64,000 nucleotides of DNA from Salticus scenicus. Its lineage: Eukaryota > Arthropoda > Arachnida > Araneae > Salticidae. The notes under the pieces are model-generated. The model saw only the letters and a list, made by a program, of their open reading frames with translations, was not told where the DNA came from and ran no database searches. The stretch is from the NCBI GenBank assembly GCA_963930645.1, contig OZ005648.1, forward strand, positions 244,071,436-244,135,435, given 5' to 3'. This document shows positions 1 through 11,369 of this stretch, piece after piece (position 1 is the first letter of the stretch; each line of letters begins with the position of its first letter). Made by a program: the position numbers and the translations under genes.

Positions 1-2323
1 TCATAATTTGAAGTCAAATTTGTTTTCAAATGTCTGAATAAAGTATCTGATATAATATACTAATATGTTGCAGCGGAATAGATTTGATATCCGTCATCCT
101 TGGCAGAAAAAAAAAATATCGCCAAATTATCTGGCGAATATAATTTAATTCCTTTCAAAAATCATGGTTATTTTAAAAACTTACATTAAGAGTGTAACGA
201 ATAATATGAAACAATATTTCGTACAATACATATAACGAAAATATACATCTGGCATGTATATTTTCGTATTACGTTTTTGATCGCCAAATAAAAAAACGCC
301 AAGGGTGACAGTTTTGAAATTTAAAATTAAAATTTTGTCAATTTGACAGTAAAATAACTCAATCTAACGCATGCATACAATAACTAATACATATCTATAC
401 CCAAATATGAGGATTAAAATCGGGAAATAATTCTTCTAGAATTTTAATAAAAAAAAAAAAAAAATATCCAATGAGCGATTAACATGGAAAATCTTTTTCT
501 TGCATCCACGGGCGGTCAGTGATGTCATACTTCGCTTGCGTATTGAGATGTTTAAATTTATTTGGCGACTATTTTTAGCAACTAACAGTTATGGCAAGTA
601 GCTCAATATACATAGCGCATACAGCCATTACTGAAATGTAAATAGCATTTAATTATTTGAGTTACATTATGTTGACTGGAAACCTATTTAATATACCTAT
701 GCTCTATAGCTATACTAATATAAAAAAAAAGAAAGGTTTATATGCATATGTAGAGAACGATCGCTAGAACTAAAAAGCCGATTGCTTTTTTTTTTTTTTT
801 CTTTCAATAATCAAAAGTTACACTGTCTCTCTCTAAGTGCTAGAAGCTATAATAAATTTTGGTAAAATAAATTTTTAATTAAAATTTTCAATATTTTAAT
901 TGAAAACAAAGCATAGATTTGATATCTATCGTCATTGGCGATTTTTGTATTTGGCGATCGAAAACGTAATACGAAAATCTGTATATTATCGTAGTAAATA
1001 CGAGATGTATGTGTTTACTTCAATTACCCTACTACCGTAGGTAGTGGAAGTATTGTATAGGTTTTGGCAATTGGTCAGTGTGTGTGTATATGTGCACGTG
1101 TGTGTGTAATCTTCTGGCTGTCATATCTCCAAAACTAATAAAAATAGAACTACTAAACTTCACAAGTGATTCAGGTCTGGTGTACAGATAAATTTTCCAA
1201 ATTTTCGTGAAAATTGAAAAACCGGAATTGGGTCATCGAAAACCAGAAATGGGACCCTAAGCCCATATTCAAAAACACCTCTAATGATTTTCTTCAAAGT
1301 TGCTATATAAATAATATATTAGATGCCCTTTCGATTGAAAAGTTGCTTAGTTTAGGAAAATTGATAGGCGTCCTCTATAAACAGCTCAATTTCAGACTTC
1401 GCAAGTGCGTTCCTTTAAAAACGCCTGTACGGATTTTTTTCAAACTCGCCATGTTAACTTCCTATTAAATATCCTTTTGTATGTAATTATTGTTTTTAGG
1501 TCAATAATTGAGTATGTTAAGTTTTGGTAAAAGTTGGTATCTCAGAAACGGCTCTAACGTATTCTTGAAAATTTTTTCTTTAATCCAATTTAGATAACCT
1601 TTCTCAAGTATTACGTGCTTATTACAGGAATATTAACGGTCATCCTGATTAGGTAGTTCAGTTTTAGATCTCGGAAATTCGTGTTTAAAAAAATAACTAT
1701 CTATTTTTTTCCCTTATTTTTTAAGTCGCTATGCAAACTCTGTTGTATGTGTCTTTATACGTGTATCAAGTTTCTCTTACTCGAAAATCTCAAAAAATGC
1801 AAGTAATATCTCCAAAAAATTGTATATATTACGTGTAATAGTGGGTAATGGAAGTCGTGTGGTTGTTTCACACCAGATTCTGTAATAGTATATATTGTAC
1901 GAATATTGTCTCATATTATTGATTTCTCCTTTAATATACATTATTAAAATAATAATCAATTATGGAAAAAATTAAATATATTTGCGAAATGAAAAAATAA
2001 ATAATAATTAAAGCTATTATGACGTCAATTTTATCAAAAACATTTTCATGTCATAGGTTTATTTTTCAATATTTTTTATTCATGAGTAAAGAAATGTTTC
2101 TTTTTATGAAATAAATAAATAAATAAATAAATAGCATTAATTAAAAATTGCCAACATTTAACAACTAATTAAAAAAAATAATGTAAAATTATATTTTGAC
2201 TTTCCAGTTAATAATATTGCCTGACTATAACATATAAACTGATATATTTTTTTGATTTTTTACATATCAATCCATCTTTAACTAAAATTTGTTCATCAGT
2301 GCGAAGCCGGACGGGTCAGCTAG
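1..2323 (+). mobile_element. Helitron-like non-autonomous element, copy 1
   Basis: This 2.3-kb unit is repeated almost base for base at 4106-6447, with only scattered substitutions and short indels. Its 3' end reads GCGAAGCCGGACGGGTCAGC followed by TAG, with T as the next base. That matches the CTAG|T end and GCGAAGCCGG-type subterminal block common in arthropod Helitrons. The window opens at TCATAATTTG, the same point where copy 2 follows an A, so the true 5' end may be here or further left. An internal inverted pair (about 230-310 against 920-1000) contains the TTGGCGAT and CGTATTAC blocks. No Rep or helicase coding is visible, so it would depend on an autonomous relative. The Helitron call comes from the 3' terminus and the head-to-tail junction with the next element; the 5' end is uncertain. 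Confidence 0.6.
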
Positions 2324-2520
2324 TCATTATATAAAGCGCAAAAAATTGTTTGTTTGTGGAGGGTAATCTCTGAAACTACTGAACCGATTTAAAAACTTCT
2401 TTCACTGACCGAAAGCTACAGTATGCCATATTGTTATAGGCTATATTTAATTTTGATAAAATAAATTTTAGTTTAAAATCTGAGCATTTTAATTAAAATC
2501 CCCATAGAAGCCGTAATAGA
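2324..2520 (+). mobile_element. Helitron-like 5' end directly abutting copy 1
   Basis: Immediately after the CTAG end of the first element the sequence reads TCATTATATAAAGCGCAAAA, then TTGTTTGTTTGTGGAGGGTA and ACTACTGAACCGATTT. This TC start with the AAAGCGCAA / GTTTGTTTG / ACTGAACCGATTT order resembles the 5' ends of many insect and arachnid Helitrons. No base separates the two termini. Where this second element ends is unclear, because the following 1.6 kb holds other inverted repeats. Confidence 0.55.
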
Positions 2521-2704
2521 AATGGAAATAATGAAATATTAAAAAAATTAGCTGCTGCCAACATAAAAGAAACATTTACATATTCATTTCGTTTTTAAAA
2601 TATCTTGACGTGAAAAGAAAAGAAATATATTTGCACGTGCATTAAATTGAAATTCATATAAAGCTTTTTTAATTGTTAAACTTACACGTTAAATCTGACG
2701 TCAT

Positions 2705-2903
2705 TATCCGCGATTGTAATGAAATGCTCGCCCTCTGGTGGGCTAAGGTGAAATTATCACACCACTGCATATCCTCATATTATGCAATCGACTTTCCATG
2801 ATGAAATGGCGGAGAAAGAATAATAATTACACGTGGCTGTTATATTTACTAACAACTGCAGTGTTCAGAGAGCGCCATCTATCGATCATTACAAACGCGG
2901 ATA
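2705..2903. mobile_element. Possible small MITE with 18-bp inverted ends
   Basis: The left end TATCCGCGATTGTAATGA and the reverse complement of the right end, TATCCGCGTTTGTAATGA, differ at one base. Partly matching sequence continues inward (CCCTCTGGTGG against AGATGGCGCT). No clear target duplication was found. It lies inside the region that begins with the second Helitron-like 5' end, so it may be nested. Confidence 0.4.
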
Positions 2904-2972
2904 GAATTAAAAGTGTTTATTTTTCTAATAATTTAATTTGATATGATATAATATAATGATCTAAGCATCAAT

Positions 2973-3011
2973 GTTTAAACCACGGAGTCTTTATTACTCC
3001 GTGGTTTAAAC
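2973..3011. repeat. Perfect 16-bp inverted repeat, 7-base loop
   Basis: GTTTAAACCACGGAGT is followed by CTTTATT and then its exact reverse complement. Weaker pairing extends outward (CATCA against TGATG). It may be the core of a decayed foldback element. Confidence 0.75.
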
Positions 3012-3095
3012 TGATGTGTGTAAACGAAATTGGAATTTAAAAATAAATAAATAAATAAAATAAAATAAAATAAGAAATTCTATTTTATAATATTA

Positions 3096-3712
3096 TTCAA
3101 CGAGATATATAAAGTAGAGTGATAAATGGTAACCCTTGAGAAGGTCCAAGATGAGTCATGTGACATGCTTTCCTTGCACATGCGTATTCGGTGGTTTCCT
3201 TGGTAACAGCTCATTTTCAGTACATTTCTATGGCAACGGTTTCAATGTTTTTGTTTACTTTACGTAGTTTAATATTCTTTTGTTCTAAACCATTTTGATT
3301 TTGATTTTACTTCTTTTTTATTTCGTGTAGTTGAACTTTAACCGACAAAATGCTTAAAAATAGTTGAAAAATTATTATTTGTTGTTAAATTTAGCTCTTT
3401 AAAAGTTTAAATTTTGTTTTATAAACACTTTTAAAGTTTGTTGAGAAACGATGAAAAGAAAGGTATTTTATTATTTATTAAAATGTGAAATATGTGTAAA
3501 ATTACTTTAAAAGCAATTTATTTCGGTCATAGGACTGTCATGTTACCTAATAATAATGATAATTTGTTGAACTGATATTTTAAATGCCAAAATAGCGATA
3601 AAGGGCCAAACACAGCAACCTATTCGAGCATGTCACGTGATTCATCTTGAACCACAGAAAGCTAATCCTTCATCCATTGAATCAGCACTCTAATTTATAT
3701 ACCTTGTTGATA
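3096..3712. mobile_element. Diverged inverted-repeat element
   Basis: The left arm (about 3096-3171) contains TTCAACGAGATATATAAAGT and GATGAGTCATGTGACATGC. The right arm (about 3627-3712) reads as its diverged reverse complement (GCATGTCACGTGATTCATC ... ATTTATATACCTTGTTGA). Arms of roughly 75-85 bp enclose about 450 bp of AT-rich sequence without coding signs. It looks like an old TIR element or foldback transposon; no target duplication was identified. Confidence 0.45.
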
Positions 3713-3837
3713 TTATTTATTTTAATTTATAATTGTTGCCAAAAAGATTTACGAATTAATTTATTTTTAGACATATAATAAAATATATTTTCACGCGAAC
3801 AATAATATAAAAAGTGAACTGGATTTTTTGTAAAAAA

Positions 3838-4005
3838 ATAATAAAGATCGAGGAAAATTATTTCCCCATTTTAATCCCCATATTTGGATATAGATATGTA
3901 ATAGTTATCATGTGCATCCTTTAGATTAAATTGTTTTTGTTGTAAAATTGATAAAATTGGAATTTTAAATTTCAAAACTCTAGAAAAAAAAATGGCAAAT
4001 TTCCA
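3838..4005 (-). repeat. Inverted fragment of the Helitron-unit internal repeat
   Basis: Read on the minus strand, this segment matches about 300-445 of the 2.3-kb unit, including the CCCAAATATGAGGATTAAAA block and the AATCTAA block. It is more diverged than the two full copies and ends 100 bp before copy 2, so it is an older relative in opposite orientation. Confidence 0.55.
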
Positions 4006-4105
4006 TATTCAATTGAAAACATAAACATTTCATTTCAAAGGATGATATTTACACAATAAACATCCAACTAATAAACTAATTAAAAGGGAAAGGATAAATA
4101 TTCTA

Positions 4106-4555
4106 TCATAATTTGAAGTCAAATTTGTTTTCAAATGTCTAAATAAAGTATCTGATATAATATACTAATATGTTGCAGTGGAATAGATTTGATATCCGTC
4201 ATCCTTGGCAGAAAAAAAAAATATCGCCAAATTATCTGGCGAATATAATTTAATTCCTTTCAAAAATCATGGTTATTTTAAAAACTTACATTAAGAGTGT
4301 AACGAATAATATGAAACAATATTTCGTACAATACATATTACGAAAATATACATCTGACATGTATATTTTCGTATTACTTTTTGATCGCCAAATACAAAAA
4401 ACGCCAAGGGTGACAGTTTTGAAATTTAAAATTAAAATTTTGTCAATTTGACAGCAAAATAACTCAATCTAACGCATGCATACAATAACTAATACATATC
4501 TATACCCAAATATGAGGATTAAAATCGGGAAATAATTCTTCTAGAATTTTAATAA

Positions 4556-4586
<31 letters not shown>

Positions 4587-6447
4587 AATGAGCGATTAAC
4601 ATGGAAAATCTTTTTCTTGCATCCACGGGCGGTCGTCAGTGATGTCACACTTCGCTTGCGTATTGATATGTTTAAATTTATTTGGCGACTATTTTTAGCA
4701 ACTAACAGTTATGGCAAGTAGCTCAATATACATAGCGCATACAGCCATTACTGAAATGTAAATAGCATTTAATTATTTGAGTTACATTATGTTGATTGGA
4801 AACCTATTTAATATACCTATGCTCTATAGCTATACTAATATAAAAAGAAGAAAGGTTTATATGCATATGTAGAGAACGATCGGTAGAACTAAAATGCCGA
4901 TTGCTTTTTTTTTTTTTTTTTTCTTTCAATAATCAAAAGTTACACTGTCTCTCTCTAAGTGCTAGAAGCTATAATAAATTTTGGTAAAATAAATTTTTAA
5001 TTAAAAGTTTCAATATTTTAATTGAAAACAAAGCATAGATTTGATATCTATCGTCATTGGCGATTTTTGTATTTGGCGATCGAAAACGTAATACGAAAAT
5101 CTGTATATTATCGTAGTAAATACGAGATGTATGTGTTTACTTCAATTACCCTACTACCGTAGGTAGTGGAAGTATTGTATAGGTTTTGGCAATTGGTCAG
5201 TGTGTGTGTATATGTGCACGTGTGTGTGTAATCTTCTGGCTGTCATATCTCCAAAACTAATAAAAATAGAACTACTAAACTTCACAAGTGATTCAGGTCT
5301 GGTGTACAGATAAATTTTCCAAATTTTCGTGAAAATTGAAAAACCGGAATTGGGTCATCGAAAACCAGAAATGGGACCGTAAGCCCATATTTAAAAACAC
5401 CTCTAATGATTTTCTTCAAAGTTGCTGTATAAATAATATATTAGATGCCCTTTCAATTGAAAAGTTGCTTAGTTCAGGAAAATTGATAGGCGTCCTCTGT
5501 AAACAGCTCAATTTCAGACTTCGCAAGTGCGTTCCTTTAAAAACGCCTGTACGGATTTTTTTCAAACTCGCCATGTTAACTTCCTATTAAATATCCTTTT
5601 GTATGTAATTATTGTTTTTAGGTCAATAATTGAGTATGCTAAGTTTTGGTAAAAGTTGGTATCTCAAAAACGGCTCTAACGTATTCTTGAAAATTTTTTC
5701 TTTAATCCAATTTAGATAACCTTTCTCAAGTATTACGTGCTTATTACAGGAATATTAACGGTCATCCTGATTAGGTAGTTCAGTTTTAGATCTCGGAAAT
5801 TCGTGTTTAAAAAAATAACTATCTATTTTTTTCCCCCTTATTTTTTAACTCGCTATGCAAACTCTGTTGTATGTGTCTTTATACGTGTATCAAGTTTCTC
5901 TTACTCGAAAATCTCAAAAAATGCAAGTAATATCTCCAAAAAATTGTATATATTACGTGTAATAGTGGGTAATGGAAGTCGTGTGGTTGTTTCACACCAG
6001 ATTCTGTAATAGTATATATTGTACGAATATTGTTTCATATTATTGATTTCTCCTTTAATATACATTATTAAAATAATAATCAATTATGGAAATAATTAAA
6101 TATATTTGCGAAATGAACAAATAAATAATAATTAAAGCTATTATGACGTCAATTTTATCAAAAACATTTTCATGTCATAGGTTTATTTTTCAATATTTTT
6201 TATTAATGAGTAAAGAAATGTTTCTTTTTATGAAATAAATAAATAAATAAATAAATAGCATTAAGTAAAAATTGCCAACATTTAACAACTAATTAAAAAA
6301 AATAATTGTAAAATTATATTTTGACTTTCCAGTTAATAATATTGCCTGACTATAACATATAAACTGATATATTTCTTGATTTTTTACATATCAATCCATC
6401 TTTAACTAAAATTTGTTCATCAGTGCGAAGCCGGACGGGTCAGCTAG
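4106..6447 (+). mobile_element. Helitron-like non-autonomous element, copy 2
   Basis: This is the second copy of the unit at 1-2323, in the same orientation and ending in the same GTCAGCTAG followed by T. It starts TCATAATTTG after an A, which suits Helitron insertion between A and T. Differences from copy 1 include a longer A-run near 4560, a 3-base GTC insertion near 4634 and a few substitutions. The next-door Helitron-like 5' end seen after copy 1 is absent; AT-rich sequence follows instead. An 84-codon frame (5336-5590) is shared with copy 1 but starts at TTG and resembles nothing I recognise. Confidence 0.6.
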
Positions 6448-6449
6448 TA

Positions 6450-6660
6450 TTAAATAAATAAAAAGATATTTTTTTTAATTTATGTTTTATTTTATTTATA
6501 TTTATTTATTTATTTATTTATTGTAAATGTACTTCATAAAGATAAACTAAATGAGATGTTTTAAATAAATTATCTGTGAATACTATTAGTTACACATTAT
6601 ACTAAAGAGAAACTTAGATATTCTTGAAAATTTTCATTTTTACACACATTTTCAGATTGA
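6450..6660. other. AT-rich spacer with (ATTT)n
   Basis: Simple AATAAATA and TTTATTTATTTA tracts follow the Helitron-like end. Nothing else is seen. Confidence 0.6.
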
Positions 6661-6678
6661 GAACTCTAAGAATTACAG

Positions 6679-6723
6679 ATTAGGTGTTATGCGTTTACCT
6701 CATTGACACGCACAACACCTAAT
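6679..6723. repeat. 15-bp stem hairpin
   Basis: ATTAGGTGTTATGCG pairs with CGCACAACACCTAAT, with one G-T position and a 15-base loop. It is followed by short tandem GGTAGTTTGTTAGTTT copies to about 6770. Confidence 0.6.
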
Positions 6724-6879
6724 TTGGTAGTTTGTTAGTTTGTTACTTTGGTAGTTTGTTAGTTTATTATTCCGTTACTGTTTTCTTTCGTTAGTTTGTC
6801 AGTTTTTGTACACACAACATCCAATACAAAATCTTCATAAATTATTGGGAATTTGCGGTTTTTTTAACAGGAGAGAACA

Positions 6880-6880
6880 A

Positions 6881-6917
<37 letters not shown>

Positions 6918-9360
6918 GGGCTATTTTTATTGCAAATTTGTCGGCCAATTTTAAAATAACATTATTCATATTGAAATGAAAATCATTGACTGTGAACTAT
7001 CTACTTTAAAAACTTTGTAAATTATTCGAAATCTTCGTCAATTTTCTGAACACAGAGAAAAGCGAAATATTTCGTATAAACTTGCATTATGGTAATTATT
7101 GCATTGTGAATCGTATAGAATCGCATGAAAAGTGACTAAGTAAACGAAAGCCGAATACGATAAAACAGCAAATTAAGATAAGATAAATGTATCGAAACTG
7201 AGAGATTATAACTTAGTAACTAAGTCCTTTAATTTATTAAAAATATATTTGTAATTTATAATTTATATTAACATATAAGATTTTTACAATGACATCATAA
7301 AATTTTTGGGTTAAAAAATTTCTTTTCTTGTCTTAATACGAAAGTACGCGCAACGAAAAAACTTTATCAGTTGTACTTATATTTAATTTCAAATTTAATT
7401 TTGTTAACAATTCACTTCTTTCATTCGCAAACATTTTTAACCCTCTAAGCGTATGAGGGGTGTGTGTGAAGACAAAAGCTGTAATGTTGTTTTCGTTGTA
7501 AGTTTTTTATAATATACTAAAATGCATTTAAAGATGAACCTCGTGACTGTTACATGACCTCTCATATTTAAATAAACAAGCTTAAAACTATAAAATTATG
7601 CGCATTTTAAACATATGTTTTTTAGGGGACAAACAATCGCAAAAACACATTCATAACCGTTACAGGCGGATTTCGTAAATTTATTTTGTTGCATAGGGGT
7701 TTGAAGATATTTTTATTTCTTTGTGATGAATATATTTTTCAAATAATTAACACACAAGACTTTATTATTTAACAATTATTTGAATAAATTTTACTATGCA
7801 TTATTAAATAATCATTAACTGTTATTTAAATTATTCGCGTATCAACAATAATAATAATAATAATAATAATAATAAGTTAAAAAGTTTCTCTTTTAAGTGT
7901 CACTAATAGTTTTACAAAGTATTATTTTAACTACCATATATATATATTATTTTTTTGCCAAATTTGTAGAAAGGTTTGCTTTTTATTATAATTTTATAAT
8001 AAAGTACACTTTGATTAAAAAATAAAAAAAAATTAAAAATTAAAAAAAAGCTTTTATTTTTAGCTGATATTTCAGCAGATAACATTTACGATAGTATAAT
8101 TTTTAATCACAGTATAAATATTTTCACCTCAAACTAGCATGTCTGACTTTTGAAGTTATTTTTAATACTAAAAACGTTCGCATAGGCAATTATTTTAAAC
8201 AAATAGAGAAATATGTGTAGTGAAAAAAAAAAAATGGATTATTGTTTAAAAAATTTGTCAGTAACCTTTATGTATATATATATATATACATATATGTATG
8301 TATACATATATATATATATATAAACTATAGACTTTATAAACCTTAAATCAATCTCCTTGATGAGATACTCTTTGAAATTTATTTTTCCTTTCTATCAAAA
8401 TCTTTTTCTTATTGTAAATCCCAAAACAAACTTCAAAATTGTTGTATTATTATTCCCGAAGATTTGATTTGTTTGGGGGAAAAATAGCGTTATTGGGAAA
8501 TATAATCAAATTACAAGGAAAACTTCAGTGATTTCATTCTTTTACCTTTCAAAAGAATCTTTCAATTTTGCGATAAATTTTGATAGAATTATTCTGAGCA
8601 CATATATCTGGATCATTCAAGCATTTATTTGAGAAATTAGATTATTTATTAAAATTCCCTTCTATTTTAACTTCCTAAACAGGAAATGACATTTTCCTAA
8701 ACCAATTTTAAGATTAAGTTAATGTTAAGGCATAAAGTAGAATTATTTTGGATATGTTCATGGGCTGAAAATGCTAATTTATACAATATTTTAAGTACTT
8801 TATTTTTTAGAAACATAGTTCTTTCTTAATCTATCCATTCTTAACGTGCATTAATATGTGCATTCTTAGTAAATGTTTTCCTCGGAATGTTAAATAATTC
8901 AACTAAATAAACTTCATTATTGACTAATATCACCTTGTTATACAAACAAACTTTATTAGCTATATGCTTTTCTTTCAATCCCTCCACCAATCAGAAAAAT
9001 GTTTAACCTTAAAATAGGCTATTTTATTGACCATATTCGTTGAAATATAATTTAGTGTTTCAATCACCAAAATTAAGTATTTGAAAATATACTGTGACGC
9101 ATAACTTTTCGTTATATCTGGGATTTTGCAAAAGTGGGCTGTAAAAATCAATAAAAATAAAGAGTTTATTGATTTAGGGTAGAAGTTTATTGGTAAGGAG
9201 ATAATTGTATTAAAAAAAAAAACTTATTTTACATGGATACAAGAAATAACCGCATTTTATCATGCGCAATGAAATTTCTTCATTTTTATTGTCATATTTC
9301 ATTGCATAAATTTTGGATAGTTCTTGTAATTGTAGACGGTAAAAACATGTTTTATAAAAC
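6880..9360. other. AT-rich intergenic sequence
   Basis: The stretch holds a T-run of more than 30 bases (about 6881-6912), an (ATA)n run at 7846-7876, and self-complementary (TA)n tracts at about 7937-7950 and 8273-8322. No open frame with coding character and no inverted-end element was seen. Confidence 0.6.
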
Positions 9361-9369
9361 AGTTTAGAT

Positions 9370-9533
9370 TTTAATTTAACATGTATTTCAGCTTATTTAT
9401 TATACATATAATAATTTTTTTTAATAAAACATTAACGACTTTATAACCGTCATCCTCAAATATGCTCTAAATTTTGGGGAACGAAGCTATTTTGGAAGGA
9501 TCGTTCTGAGAATACAAGGACGCTTGGTCACTT
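9370..9533 (-). mobile_element. hAT-like element fragment
   Basis: Read on the minus strand it begins GTGACCAAGCGTCCTTG and runs through TTCCCCAAAATTT, TTTGAGGATGACGG and TTATAAAGTCGTTAATG. This is the order found in the element at 16554-16840. The terminus resembles the TAGGGTGACCAGACGTC end of the hAT-like element at 55511. The far end is diverged and no target duplication is clear. Confidence 0.5.
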
Positions 9534-9584
9534 TATATAAACTATAAACACATTAATTTCATTGGATTAGAGAATAAAATGCAA

Positions 9585-9760
9585 ACACTTGTGGTTGGTA
9601 GGTTGGGGTTAACGTCGCACTAGTACAACGCAATGGGTAATTGGCGATGGTCTGGGACGCACCCCTAAAGATATGGTCCGGAGACAAGTCATCACAATTT
9701 TGATCCTCCACGGAGAGGATCAAACACGCGTGGAATTATCTGCGTAAATAAATTCACTAA
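9585..9760. other. G+C-richer unique-looking segment
   Basis: The segment stands out in composition and holds a small perfect hairpin (GATCCTC-CACGGA-GAGGATC, about 9702-9721). I cannot assign it. It could be part of an unrecognised short interspersed repeat. Confidence 0.3.
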
Positions 9761-9899
9761 CAAAAAGTCATTGTTTCATTATCATTATATAATTAAAGAA
9801 CGGGTTAACTACTTCAACAAATGAGACATAACAGCAATGAAAAGGAAATTAAATCCTAAAAAAAAAAGCTAATTGTAGTCTAATTGGAAAAGAAAGAGT

Positions 9900-10565
9900 T
9901 TTACTTCGTAATTTACGTCGTATCAACATCAAAGTGAAACGATAGGAATGGCAAACAACACATGTGACCGGCAATCAGAAAACAGGGAAATCGCAGTAAA
10001 CTTTGGCAGAGCGCGAAGCTACTTATGCTCCAATGCGCATGCGATTAAAAAGCGGTGTTTTTCACCTATCTGTGCAATTGTCTGTGCCTCTGGATTAAAT
10101 CAGGAAAGAATCAGTGGATTGTCGTTCTTGTGCATGTAGAAGGAAATCTACGGCTACCCAGCATAGGACTTGACGGATTCTGGATTATCCGGATCATTTC
10201 CGAATGTCCAGAGGACGACCGTAGTTCTCTAGGTTCTTTTACCTTAAAACAACTAATCTAAAAATACCAACACCGAACTGAACATCGAAAACATTATAAA
10301 TTTCTTTAGCACTTTTCACATTTCCACAAAAACCAAACTACAAGCTAACTAAATCGACTGGCAATCTTCTCTTATACTAACCCAGCTCTTTCATGGAGAA
10401 TCTTGCACTTTCTCCGAAACCATCGCCAGCTAAAAAAAAATTCGACTGGTAAATTTATTTCTACCAAAGTAACACACCATGGACAAATTTAGCGCGATTT
10501 CGAGCACTGAAAGCTAAAGTGATTGAGTGAGGACTCACATCTTTAAGAAAATTTTATCACTTACA
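9900..10565 (-). repeat. LTR-like repeat, copy 1
   Basis: About 10230-10565 shares an order of blocks with about 30700-31035: CACTTTCTCCGAAACCATCGCC against CACTCTCACTAAGACCATTGCC, then CACACCATGGACAA against CACTCTATGGACGA, then GAGCACTGAAAGC against GAGTACTTGAAACCG. On the minus strand a TATA-like GTTAGTATAAGAGAAG follows the conserved part, as expected of an LTR promoter. No TG...CA boundary, primer-binding site or reverse transcriptase frame was seen. The two 63-68-codon frames here show no recognisable domain. Confidence 0.35.
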
Positions 10566-10716
10566 TTAAACTTATGAAAAAAAAAAAAAATAAATAAATA
10601 AATAAAACAAAAACTGTTACCATCTTATTCCATTAGTCTATTAACCAGAAAACTTTTTTTATAACCAATCGCCAGAAAATTCCACTCCTATTTTAATCAA
10701 AAAGAAATATCAACTA

Positions 10717-10835
10717 CACTGTAAAAAAATAACTATTACCAGCTGCAAGAAACTCTCTTTCATTGGAGAAAATAATTATTTTCTCCAATCACAGAGAGTT
10801 TCTTGCAGCTGAAAATAGTTATTTTTTTTACAGTA
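10717..10835. mobile_element. Foldback MITE with TA flanks
   Basis: The 119-bp segment is almost entirely self-complementary. ACTGTAAAAAAATAACTATT, then CAGCTGCAAGAAACTCTCT, pairs with its reverse complement around a central GAGAAAATAATTATTTTCTC. TA lies on both sides, as in Tc1/mariner-type MITEs. There is no coding capacity. Confidence 0.65.
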
Positions 10836-11369
10836 TAGAGATGGGATAAATAGTTTCTTTTCGGTAATAGGTTACTTCGTTCCATTCTTCCTTTGGTAAT
10901 AGATTTTGCAACATATTATCTTTTTCCCTATTACTTTGTAGTTTACATATGGCTAATATCTTTCTAATCCTTTCTGGATGATATACAATATATACATGAG
11001 TCCTACATAGTGGATGCGGTTCATGTTTTTAAGTAACAATGCTTTCGAACAGTAATCTTCACTTTATTTAACACTAGAATTTCTTGAATTTAAAAAAAAA
11101 AAAAAAAAAAAACGCTGATATGAAATAGTGGTAGAGCCAAAATTTTACACAAACGTTTGTCCCAATCGAGTAAGCTTAAGGTTCATTAAACCAATTCCTT
11201 TAAACACGAAATCAGAATATTTCAAATAATATCAAGAAACACGTACACAAGAGCCGTTTTCAGAAAAAAACAAGAAAGAAAAATCATGCAGTACGCATTG
11301 ATTAGCAACATTATCCAACTGTACACAATTGTTGTATCGAATAACTATTAATGTTCTTTGCCTACGTTA

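Noticed and set aside
1214..1468. 84-codon frame conserved between the two 2.3-kb units (also 5336-5590)
   Set aside because: It starts at TTG, its conservation is explained by the recent duplication of the whole unit, differences include amino-acid changes, and no domain is recognisable.
3096..3712. Helitron 3' end for the second Helitron-like element
   Set aside because: No CTAG with a GCGAAGCCGG-type block was found in 2520-4105, so its end was left open.
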